Shown: positions 7,393 through 14,591 of the stretch, piece after piece | Layout: each line of letters begins with the position of its first letter | Numbering within the stretch: the first letter of the stretch is position 1 | Assembly (NCBI GenBank): GCA_036569045.1 | Contig: DATCRI010000057.1 | Location: 1 to 49,618 of the forward strand | Source: Chthoniobacterales bacterium | GTDB lineage: Bacteria > Verrucomicrobiota > Verrucomicrobiia > Chthoniobacterales > JAATET01 | Direction of reading: 5' to 3' | DNA length: 49,618 nucleotides | Made by a program: the position numbers and the translations under genes | Notes under the pieces: generated by a model | What the model was told of the DNA's origin: nothing | Database searches by the model: none | The model's input: the letters and a program-made list of their open reading frames with translations, nothing else

Positions 7393-8775
7393 TCACTCGG
7401 GCGTGTTGTTGAACATTGCGAGCGTCTTTTCCCGCGCCTCGGCGTGGTCGACCATCGGCAGCGGATAGCCCTTTGCCAGGGCGCGACCATCGGTCGGTGG
7501 GCGCGAGAGCCTCTCCGGCGGCACGTCGCGCAGCTCGGGCAGCCATTCTTTGATGTAGCGGCCCTCTGCGTCGAAGCGGGCGGACTGCGTCCAGGGATTC
7601 TGGATGCGAAAGTAGGGTGCCGCATCGGCGCCGGTGCCTGCGCTCCATTGCCAGCCGCCGTTGTTGCTGGCGATCTCGCCGTCGGTGAGCTGCTGCATGA
7701 AGTATTGCTCGCCGAGCCGCCAGTGGAGCTGGAGGTCCTTCGTGAGAAACATCGCGACGATCATGCGGACGCGGTTTGGCATGAATCCGGTCTGCGCGAG
7801 CTGGCGCATGGCGGCGTCGACGATCGGGAAGCCGGTTTCCCCGTCCCGCCAGCGGGCGAAGTGTCGTTCGTCGCCGGTCCAGCGCATGCGGCGGAACTTC
7901 GGGCTGAAATCCTGCTCGAGCACCTCGGGCCAGTGCCAGAGGATCTGCACGTAGAACTCGCGCCAGATGAGCTCGTTGACGAAGGTGTGCACGCTTTTGC
8001 GAGCGGCTGCGGGGAGCTCGGCGGCCCGGGCTTCGCAACGTGCGAAGACTTCGCGGATGGAGAGCAGGCCGTAGCGCAGGTCCTGGGAGAGCCGCGAGGA
8101 GGTCTGGCCGGCGGGGAGGTCACGGTCCTGTGCGTAGCGGGTAATCGGGCCGGCGAGAAAACGCGTGAGGCGTTCGCGGGCGGCCCGCTCGCCGGGTTCG
8201 ATGATGGTTCCCGAGGATTCGAGGCTCCAGTCCTCCAGTTTCGGCGGCTCGCCGGATGTCGGATGTGCCGGTGTCGTGAGTTTGCGCAGTCGGCCGGAGG
8301 CGGCGGGTTTTGGCAGCTTGAGCCACGCCTTGGAATACGGTGTGAAGACGCGAAACGGTTCGCCCTTGCCCGTGAGCACCTCGTCGCCCTCGTGAATGCA
8401 GATGTCCTGAAAGCCGCGCGTCTCGAGGCCGGCGCTGGCGAGGCGTTCCTCGGTGGCGCGACCGAAGGGATCGGGATCGCGGTTGAAGTAGATCGCCTCT
8501 GCTTTCACCTCGTGCGCGAGCTTCGTCAGCTCTTCCACGGCGTCGCCCCGGCGAACGATCAGCCGGCTCCCGATGGCGCGAAGGTTGCCATCCAGCGCGG
8601 CGAGCGAACCGCAGAGAAACTCCTGCCGGTGCGGGCCGGTCCAGCGGTGCGAGCCTTTCCAAGGGCTCTGAATGTAAACCGGGAGCACGCTTTCGGCGTC
8701 GCGAGCGGCGGCGGCGAGGGCGGTGTTGTCCGTGACGCGCAGGTCGCGGCGGAACCAGTGGATGACGAGTTTCAA
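7393..8775 (-). CDS. phrB: Deoxyribodipyrimidine photolyase (class I, PhrB-like)
   Basis: This is a light-driven DNA repair enzyme of the photolyase/cryptochrome family. The N-terminal alpha/beta antenna domain begins LKLVIHWFRRDLRVTDN, and FNRDPDPFGRATEE follows. The C-terminal FAD domain has SRLSQDLRYGLLS, FVNELIWREFYVQIL, TGFPIVDAAMRQL, MPNRVRMIVAMFL, the DLQLHWRLGEQYF segment and ASNNGGWQW, all diagnostic. The ending RFDAEGRYIKEWLPEL is also typical. No ATG lies near the conserved N-terminus. TTG 8775 gives 460 residues, the usual length; the frame stays open for another 1.4 kb across two other genes, which I treat as a shadow. It is transcribed away from lpxI. Confidence 0.93.
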   Translation of the reverse strand: MKLVIHWFRRDLRVTDNTALAAAARDAESVLPVYIQSPWKGSHRWTGPHRQEFLCGSLAALDGNLRAIGSRLIVRRGDAVEELTKLAHEVKAEAIYFNRDPDPFGRATEERLASAGLETRGFQDICIHEGDEVLTGKGEPFRVFTPYSKAWLKLPKPAASGRLRKLTTPAHPTSGEPPKLEDWSLESSGTIIEPGERAARERLTRFLAGPITRYAQDRDLPAGQTSSRLSQDLRYGLLSIREVFARCEARAAELPAAARKSVHTFVNELIWREFYVQILWHWPEVLEQDFSPKFRRMRWTGDERHFARWRDGETGFPIVDAAMRQLAQTGFMPNRVRMIVAMFLTKDLQLHWRLGEQYFMQQLTDGEIASNNGGWQWSAGTGADAAPYFRIQNPWTQSARFDAEGRYIKEWLPELRDVPPERLSRPPTDGRALAKGYPLPMVDHAEAREKTLAMFNNTPE

Positions 8776-8826
8776 ATTTTGGATTTGGGTGTTTGCGTTC
8801 GGGATTGATACGAATGGGGCTTCGTT

Positions 8827-9636
8827 TTGGACACTCCCGAGACCCTCTTCCTCATTGCCGGCAGCGGCCGCTACCCGGAACTCGTCGTTCGCGCGGCGCG
8901 CAAGGCTGGCGTGGCCCGCATCGCCGTGGCGGCCTTCGAGAACGAAACCAGCCCGGAGACGACGGCCCTTGCGGACGATGTCGCGTGGATGCGTGTGGGG
9001 CAGCTCGGCAGAATGCTCGATGCCGCGAAGAAATCCGGCGCCGCGCATGCGATGATGGCGGGACAGATCGCGCCGAAGAATCTTTTCGACCTGCGCCCCG
9101 ACGTGAAGGCGCTGATGCTCCTCGCGACGATCAAGGAGCGCAATGCCGAGACGCTGTTCGGCGCCATTGCCGACGCGCTCGCGAAGATCGGCATCGAGCT
9201 GCTGCCGGCGACGACGTTTCTCGAGGACCAGCTTGCGTCCGACGGCCACATTGCCGGGCCGAAGCTCAAGGCGCGCGAGATCGAGGACGCAGCGTTCGGC
9301 CTGCGGATCGCGAAGGAGACAAGCCGGCTCGACATTGGGCAGACGGTCGTCGTGAAGAACGGCACCGTGCTCGCCGTCGAGGCCTTCGAGGGCACGAATG
9401 AGGCCATCGAGCGAGGCGGCCGGCTTGGCCGCGGCGGCGGGCTGGTCGTGAAGGTATCCAAGCCGGGGCAGGACATGCGTTTCGACGTGCCGGTGGTTGG
9501 CGACCAGACGCTGGAGCGCGCAGCTTCCGCCGGGCTGCGCGGCATCGTCGTCGAGAAGGACCGCGTGCTGTTGCTCGATCGCGAGCGCCTTTGCCGGCTT
9601 GCCGATGAGAAGCGGCTCACCATTTACGGAGTGTAA
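8827..9636 (+). CDS. lpxI: UDP-2,3-diacylglucosamine pyrophosphatase LpxI (DUF1009)
   Basis: LpxI hydrolyses UDP-2,3-diacylglucosamine to lipid X in lipid A synthesis, replacing LpxH in many bacteria. The 269-residue protein begins with LIAGSGRYPELVVRAA, has the central AGQIAPKNLFDLRPD and LLATIKERNAE segments, and the C-terminal half has TVVVKNGTVLAVEAFEGTNE, GGGLVVKVSKPGQDMRFDVP and GDQTLERA, matching the family throughout. The start is TTG 8827, since no ATG precedes the conserved start. It opens an operon with a Gfo/Idh/MocA dehydrogenase, lpxB and a HIT hydrolase. LpxB uses the product of LpxI, so the gene order follows the pathway. Confidence 0.93.
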   Translation: MDTPETLFLIAGSGRYPELVVRAARKAGVARIAVAAFENETSPETTALADDVAWMRVGQLGRMLDAAKKSGAAHAMMAGQIAPKNLFDLRPDVKALMLLATIKERNAETLFGAIADALAKIGIELLPATTFLEDQLASDGHIAGPKLKAREIEDAAFGLRIAKETSRLDIGQTVVVKNGTVLAVEAFEGTNEAIERGGRLGRGGGLVVKVSKPGQDMRFDVPVVGDQTLERAASAGLRGIVVEKDRVLLLDRERLCRLADEKRLTIYGV

Positions 9637-9639
9637 TTT

Positions 9640-10626
9640 ATGAGGATCGTCAAAGCGGGGGTCGTCGGCACGGGCAGCATGGGCATGAACCATGTGCGGG
9701 TGTATTCGGAACTGGAGGGCTGCGAACTCGCGGCCGTCTACGATGCGAATACCGCCGCCGCCGAGGCCGCCGGGAAAAAATTTCGCGTGCCCGTGGCGCG
9801 CACGCTCGAGGAGTTTGCCGACCTCGTGGACGCCGCGACGGTTTGCACGCCGACGGTCACGCATTACGAGATCGGCAAGCTGCTGCTCGAGCGCGGCAGG
9901 CACCTCCTCGTCGAGAAGCCAATCGCCGACAAGCCCGAGCACGCGCGCGCGCTTTCGGAGCTCGCGAAGGAGCGCGGCTGCGTGCTGCAGGTCGGCCACA
10001 TCGAGCGCTTCAATCCCGCGCTCCAGGCGCTCGAGGCAAAGCTCAGGAATCCGCGCTTTCTCGAGGTCACGCGGCTCTCGCCGTATCCGAATCGCAGCAT
10101 GGATGTCGGGGTCGTGCTCGACGTGATGATCCACGACATCGAGATCATCCTGCACCTCGTGCGCTCGCCGATCGTGAGCATGGACCCCGTGGGCGTTTCG
10201 GTGCTGAGCAAGGGAGAGGACATCGCGAACGTGCGCTTTCGATTCGAGAACGGCTGCGTGGCGAACGTCACGGCCAGTCGCATCAGCATGGACAAGCTCC
10301 GCAAGATTCGGGTGTTTCAGGAGGACGCGTATCTTTCGCTCGATTACCAGAAACAGGACGGCGTGATGTATCGCGTCGTGGACGGGAAGATCGTTCGCGA
10401 GGGCGTCGAGGTCGTCAAAGGTGAGCCGCTGCGCAACGAACTGGAATCCTTCCTCGCCTGTGCGCGAGACGGCCTGCAGCCGAAGGTCTCCGGCCAGGCC
10501 GCGGCCGACGCGCTCGACATCGCGCTCGAGATCACGCGGCAGATCGAGGCGGCGGACCCCCGCAAGGGGATCGAGCGGCCCGACGTGAAGCTGCCGGGGC
10601 TGCTGAACCTGCTGCGCCCGCAGTGA
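9640..10626 (+). CDS. Gfo/Idh/MocA-family NAD(P)-dependent oxidoreductase
   Basis: This 328-residue enzyme has an N-terminal Rossmann fold with the dinucleotide motif GTGSMG (10-15), VCTPTVTHYE and the family signature EKPIADKP (92-99), followed by QVGHIERFNPAL. The C-terminal alpha/beta domain has VMIHDIEIILHLV, including the catalytic-type His/Asp region. It starts 3 bases after lpxI and overlaps lpxB by 4 bases. A dehydrogenase between lpxI and lpxB suggests action on a UDP-sugar linked to lipid A, possibly a 3-dehydrogenase like GnnA. No GnnB-like aminotransferase is present here, so the substrate is unproven. Confidence 0.9.
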   Translation: MRIVKAGVVGTGSMGMNHVRVYSELEGCELAAVYDANTAAAEAAGKKFRVPVARTLEEFADLVDAATVCTPTVTHYEIGKLLLERGRHLLVEKPIADKPEHARALSELAKERGCVLQVGHIERFNPALQALEAKLRNPRFLEVTRLSPYPNRSMDVGVVLDVMIHDIEIILHLVRSPIVSMDPVGVSVLSKGEDIANVRFRFENGCVANVTASRISMDKLRKIRVFQEDAYLSLDYQKQDGVMYRVVDGKIVREGVEVVKGEPLRNELESFLACARDGLQPKVSGQAAADALDIALEITRQIEAADPRKGIERPDVKLPGLLNLLRPQ

Positions 10627-11747
10627 AGAAGCGCGTCTGGATTGTTGCCGGCGAGGCGAGTGGCGACGCCCGCTCGGCCGAGGTCATGCGCGCCGTGCAG
10701 GCGCTCGATGCGGAGGTGGAGTTCGTCGGCGCGGGCGGTCCGAAGATGCAGGCACTAGCAGCGGAGCCGTTCGACGAGTGGATTGCCGAGGCCGGCGTGC
10801 TGGGCCTGTGGGATGTGCTGAAGAACTACGGCTACTTCAAGGGCAAGTTCGACCGCATGCTGGCGGACATTGCGCGGATCAAGCCCGACGCCGTGCTGCT
10901 CGTCGATTATCCCGGCTTCAATCTGCGACTTGCGAAGGCGCTGCGGGCGCGACAGCCCGGCTTGAAGATTCTTTTCTACGTGAGCCCGCAGGTCTGGGCC
11001 TGGAACCGCGGCCGCATTCCGAAGATGGCTAAGTGGCTCGACCTGATGCTGTGCATCTTTCCGTTTGAGAAGCCGCTCTACGAACAATCCGGCCTGCGCA
11101 CGGAATTCGTCGGCCATCCCATCGTCGAGCAAATGGCGCGGGATCGCGTGCCGGCCGCGCGGGATCCTCTGCTGCTCGGGCTCTTTCCCGGAAGTCGCGA
11201 GCGCGAGGTGAATCGCATCTTTCCGGCGATGGTCGGCGCGGCCCGGGCGGTTGCGAACTCGCGGCCCGATGTGCGGTTCGAGGCGGCGGCCGCGACCGAA
11301 GCCCATGCGGAAATCATGCGCGGCATGGCTGGCGACGCGCCGATCGTGATTCACGCCGGTGGCGCGCACGAGCTGATGCAGCGCGCCGGCGTGGGCATCG
11401 TCTGCTCGGGCACGGCGACGCTCGAGGCCGCGTGTTTCGGTCTGCCCTACGCGCTCGTCTACAGGACGGCCTGGCTCACCTACGAAGTCGGTTTGCGCCT
11501 CGTGAAGGTGAAGCATCTCGGGATCGTGAACATCCTCGCCGGGCGCACGGTCGTCCGGGAATTCATCCAGCACGCGGCCTCGCCCGGAGCGCTCGCGGAC
11601 GAGGCGTTGCGACTCCTCAACGACGAGGCGGCGCGGGCTCGACTCTCCGACGAATTGTCCGCGGTGGTGGCGACTTTGCATGGCGAGCGCGCGGCCGAAC
11701 GCGCGGCGCTGGCCGTTCTCGGCGAACTCGGTAAAGTCACGACATGA
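10623..11747 (+). CDS. lpxB: Lipid-A-disaccharide synthase
   Basis: LpxB (GT19) joins lipid X and UDP-2,3-diacylglucosamine into the lipid A disaccharide at the inner membrane. The 374-residue protein starts at GTG 10623, overlapping the previous stop as GTGA. Visible motifs are GEASGD (10-15), FVGAGGPKMQA, LVDYPGFNLRLA, YVSPQVWAWNRGRIPKM, FPFEKPLYEQSGLRTEFVGHP, LFPGSREREVNRIFP, and the C-terminal SGTATLEAACFGLPYALVYRT. These cover the whole family, and the length is normal. It is translationally coupled to the HIT gene. Confidence 0.96.
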   Translation: MKKRVWIVAGEASGDARSAEVMRAVQALDAEVEFVGAGGPKMQALAAEPFDEWIAEAGVLGLWDVLKNYGYFKGKFDRMLADIARIKPDAVLLVDYPGFNLRLAKALRARQPGLKILFYVSPQVWAWNRGRIPKMAKWLDLMLCIFPFEKPLYEQSGLRTEFVGHPIVEQMARDRVPAARDPLLLGLFPGSREREVNRIFPAMVGAARAVANSRPDVRFEAAAATEAHAEIMRGMAGDAPIVIHAGGAHELMQRAGVGIVCSGTATLEAACFGLPYALVYRTAWLTYEVGLRLVKVKHLGIVNILAGRTVVREFIQHAASPGALADEALRLLNDEAARARLSDELSAVVATLHGERAAERAALAVLGELGKVTT

Positions 11748-12250
11748 GCTTTCCGAAGGATCATCTCGAATCGCTGTGGTCGCCGTGGCGCGTGGAATAT
11801 TTCCAACGCTCGCCCGATGCGCCTCGCGATTTCCTGCTCGAGGCGGCGAATGCAACCGATGATGCGGAGCACCAGGTGGTGACGCGGCGCAAGACGAGTT
11901 TCCTCATGCTCAATCGCTACCCCTACGCGAGCGGTCACCTGATGGCCGTGCCCTACCGGAAGGTGGCGGGCATGGACGAGCTTACCGAGGACGAATCGCG
12001 CGAGATCTGGGAGCTGTGCCTGCACGCGCAGCGGTTGCTGAAGCTTGTGGTGAAGGCCCAGGGGTTCAACGTCGGCGTGAATCTTGGCTCGGCCGGGGGC
12101 GCGGGCTGCGCGGAGCACATTCATTTTCACATCGTCCCGCGCTGGGAGGGCGACTCGAATTTCATGCCCGTCATCGGGGGCACCCGCATCCTGCCCGATG
12201 CGCTCGACCGGGTTTATCGCGCGCTCGTGGAGGCGCAGACGGGACTATAA
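11744..12250 (+). CDS. HIT-family nucleotide hydrolase/phosphorylase
   Basis: This 168-residue protein has the histidine-triad signature HIHFH at 125-129 within GCAEHIHFHIVPRW, and the upstream FLMLNRYPYASGHLMAVPYRK and FNVGVNLGSAGGAG segments. The N-terminus (LWSPWRVEYF) is typical of the AP4A phosphorylase-like branch (as in mycobacterial Rv2613c) rather than short HINT proteins. The likely substrate is a dinucleoside polyphosphate or nucleotidyl conjugate. It overlaps the lpxB stop by 4 bases (ATGA). Its own stop overlaps the end of the convergent glycosyltransferase-like gene by a few bases. Confidence 0.92.
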   Translation: MSFPKDHLESLWSPWRVEYFQRSPDAPRDFLLEAANATDDAEHQVVTRRKTSFLMLNRYPYASGHLMAVPYRKVAGMDELTEDESREIWELCLHAQRLLKLVVKAQGFNVGVNLGSAGGAGCAEHIHFHIVPRWEGDSNFMPVIGGTRILPDALDRVYRALVEAQTGL

Positions 12251-13378
12251 CCGGTCCAGCAGGCGCGAGATGACCTTCGCGCTGTCGAAATATTCCTCGG
12301 CCAATGCGCGAGCGGCGCGCTGCTGGGCGGGGAAATCCGCGATCACGCGCTCGCATGCGGCGACGGCCTCCGCGGGCGTGCGAAACGAATGAAAGCCCGC
12401 GCCGACGGGCAGGGCGTCGCCCACGCCCGTGTCCTGCGCGACGAGCGGGCGCCCCGAGGCGGCGTAGCAGACGGCGCGATCGCTGAACCAGCCCGCGCGC
12501 GAGAGCACATAGCCGCCCTTCGCAATGCTGAACTCGGCGGATGAGCCGCGAAGGTAGGCGCCATACGCGTCGAGCGTTGCGCAGATCGGCGCCGCCTCGA
12601 CGAAGCGCCAGCCGCCCTCGCGGAACGGGCCGAGCTCCGCCTCGTGGACGGCGACATGCGTGGCGAGTTCGATCGGACCCGAAATGGAGCGCGGCACCTC
12701 GGTGAATTTCTGGAACTCCTCGCGCTTGCCGTTGAACCATTCGCCGCGCCACTCGCTGGCCTTGTAGCCCTCCCAATGCGCCACGCTCGTGAAGCGGTCG
12801 AAGGTGGCGTGGAACTCGGCGGGCCAGTATTTGAGCACCACGGGCGGGAACGTCGGCAGCCATTCGATGCCGCAGGTGGGCGCGAAGGTATCAGGCTGGC
12901 CGAGGCGCAGGCCGGCGGTGATGAAGCGGTCGTGCGCCGCGAAATGCATGTCCACGCCGTAGCTCTCGACCCACACCTGCGTGAATGCCGGGTCGCCATC
13001 CTGATAGATCTTCAGGGCGCGAGGGAACTCGACGGCGTCGCTCTGAAAGTGGCCGGAGAGATTGAGGAACAGGTCGGTTTCCGCCGCAAAGTCGCGAAAC
13101 TCGGCAAGGTTCGCCGCGTCGTCGTCGACGAGCAATGTGGCCTGCGGGGCGAGGTCGAACCGCGTCGTGATCTCGCGCCAGTATGCGAGATTCGCGCTTT
13201 CCTCGAAGGGGACGGGTTTCCAGTTTTCGTCGATGGCGCCGGCGCTTTTGACGGCCTCGACGATCCAGAGGTCCCAGCCGAGTTCGCGGAAGCCGAGCGC
13301 CCAGTTCAGCGAGTTCCAGGTGTTGCCGGCGGCGGAAATGGGATGCGAGGCGATGCCGACGGCGACGACGATTTTCAC
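12245..13378 (-). CDS. CgeB-like glycosyltransferase, left half of a divergent pair
   Basis: This 377-residue protein begins at GTG 13378 (VKIVVAVGIASHP). It shows a two-lobed arrangement like GT-B or CgeB-type proteins: an N-terminal lobe with NTWNSLNWALGFRELGWDLW and a C-terminal lobe with EFSIAKGGYVLSRAGWFSDR, then CYAASGRPLVAQDTG, a nucleotide-sugar-binding-type segment. It is a paralog of the gene transcribed divergently 36 bases away, with the same length and the same C-terminal motifs. The frame is open upstream through that gene, but this is a shadow. Acceptor and donor are unknown. Stop positions overlap the end of the HIT gene. Confidence 0.75.
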   Translation of the reverse strand: MKIVVAVGIASHPISAAGNTWNSLNWALGFRELGWDLWIVEAVKSAGAIDENWKPVPFEESANLAYWREITTRFDLAPQATLLVDDDAANLAEFRDFAAETDLFLNLSGHFQSDAVEFPRALKIYQDGDPAFTQVWVESYGVDMHFAAHDRFITAGLRLGQPDTFAPTCGIEWLPTFPPVVLKYWPAEFHATFDRFTSVAHWEGYKASEWRGEWFNGKREEFQKFTEVPRSISGPIELATHVAVHEAELGPFREGGWRFVEAAPICATLDAYGAYLRGSSAEFSIAKGGYVLSRAGWFSDRAVCYAASGRPLVAQDTGVGDALPVGAGFHSFRTPAEAVAACERVIADFPAQQRAARALAEEYFDSAKVISRLLDRL

Positions 13379-13414
13379 GCGGCAATTTCTAGCGGACCTG
13401 CCTACGCTGGGGCG

Positions 13415-14569
13415 ATGCGGATTTTGGTGACCGGCCTCATCGGCCAATACGCCTTCGGCGGCGTGACCTGGGACTACCTCCAATACGTGCTCGGTTTTCA
13501 GGCCCTCGGGCACGACGTGTGGTATCTCGAGGATACTGCATGCTGGGCCTACGATCCGATCAAGGAGGAGCCGTCGGCCGATTGTTCCTACAACGTGAAC
13601 TACCTCGAGCGGGTGATGCACGAGTTCGATCTCGGCGACCGCTGGATCTATCGCAACGAGGCGACCGATACCTACCACGGCCCGGCCGGCGCGGCGGCGG
13701 ACGAGATCATTCGCACGGCCGATGCGCTCATCAATGTCTCCGGCGCGTGCTGGCTGCGAGATGTGACGGCCGCGGTGCCGCGCAAACTTTTCGTCGATGG
13801 CGATCCGATGTTCACGCACGTCGGTCTCACCGCCGAGGGCAAGACGCGCGACCACGTGCTTGCGCACGAGGAGCACTACACCTTCGGCCTGAACGTGGGC
13901 CAGCTGGGCTGCCGGGTGCCGACGGCGGGGATCGCGTGGAAGCCCACGGTGCAGCCGATCGCCATCGAATGGTGGCGGAAAAATCTGATGCCGGTTACGC
14001 ACGATCACGTCGCGCGCGACGCATGGACGACGGTGATGAACTGGGCGAGCTACAAGCCGCAGGAGTTCGAGGGCGAGGCCTACGGCAACAAGGATCTCGA
14101 GTTCGCGCGCTTCTTCGATCTGCCGCGACACACGAGCGAGAAGTTCGTGCTCGCGATGGGGCAGGGAATCGGCAGGAACCGCCCCACCGAGCGGCTCACC
14201 GAGGCCGGCTGGACGATCATCGAGCCCGACGTGCACCTGCCCGATTACGCGACGTATCACGACTTCCTCGCGAACTCGAAGGCCGAGTGGAGCATCGCGA
14301 AGAATGGCTACGTGAAGTCGCGCAGCGGATGGTTCAGCTGTCGCAGCGCCTGCTATCTCGCACTCGGGCGGCCGGTGGTCGTGCAGGACACGGGCTGGAG
14401 CGAGCATCTGCCGGCGGGCCAGGGCGCCCTGGCGTTCGATGATCTCGAAGGTGCCGTGAAGGCGATCGGGACGGTCGCGGCGAATTACGAGCAGCACTCG
14501 GCAGCGGCGCGGGCGTTTGCGGAGAAGTATTTCGACGCGGCGAAGGTCTGCGCCGAGCTACTCGGCTAA
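13415..14569 (+). CDS. CgeB-like glycosyltransferase, right half of a divergent pair
   Basis: This 384-residue protein starts at ATG 13415 (MRILVTGLIGQYAFGGVTWD). It is a paralog of the divergently transcribed neighbour: YLQYVLGFQALGHDVWYLED lines up with the partner's N-terminal segment. EWSIAKNGYVKSRSGWFSCR then CYLALGRPVVVQDTG lines up with its C-terminal segment. LPRKLFVDGDPMFTHV-like text in the middle also matches the partner's QDGDPAFTQV. The fold is likely GT-B or CgeB-like; the sugar and acceptor cannot be told. The two start codons share a 36-base gap, so promoters must overlap the genes or each other. Confidence 0.75.
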   Translation: MRILVTGLIGQYAFGGVTWDYLQYVLGFQALGHDVWYLEDTACWAYDPIKEEPSADCSYNVNYLERVMHEFDLGDRWIYRNEATDTYHGPAGAAADEIIRTADALINVSGACWLRDVTAAVPRKLFVDGDPMFTHVGLTAEGKTRDHVLAHEEHYTFGLNVGQLGCRVPTAGIAWKPTVQPIAIEWWRKNLMPVTHDHVARDAWTTVMNWASYKPQEFEGEAYGNKDLEFARFFDLPRHTSEKFVLAMGQGIGRNRPTERLTEAGWTIIEPDVHLPDYATYHDFLANSKAEWSIAKNGYVKSRSGWFSCRSACYLALGRPVVVQDTGWSEHLPAGQGALAFDDLEGAVKAIGTVAANYEQHSAAARAFAEKYFDAAKVCAELLG

Positions 14570-14591
14570 CCCTCCGGACGGCCGCGGGGAG

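Noticed and set aside
8776-10155. Upstream part of the photolyase frame on the minus strand
   Set aside because: It runs antisense to lpxI and the MocA gene, and its sequence does not resemble a protein domain.
12644-13414. N-terminal extension of the right glycosyltransferase
   Set aside because: It lies antisense to the paralog and lacks domain features; the conserved start is at 13415.
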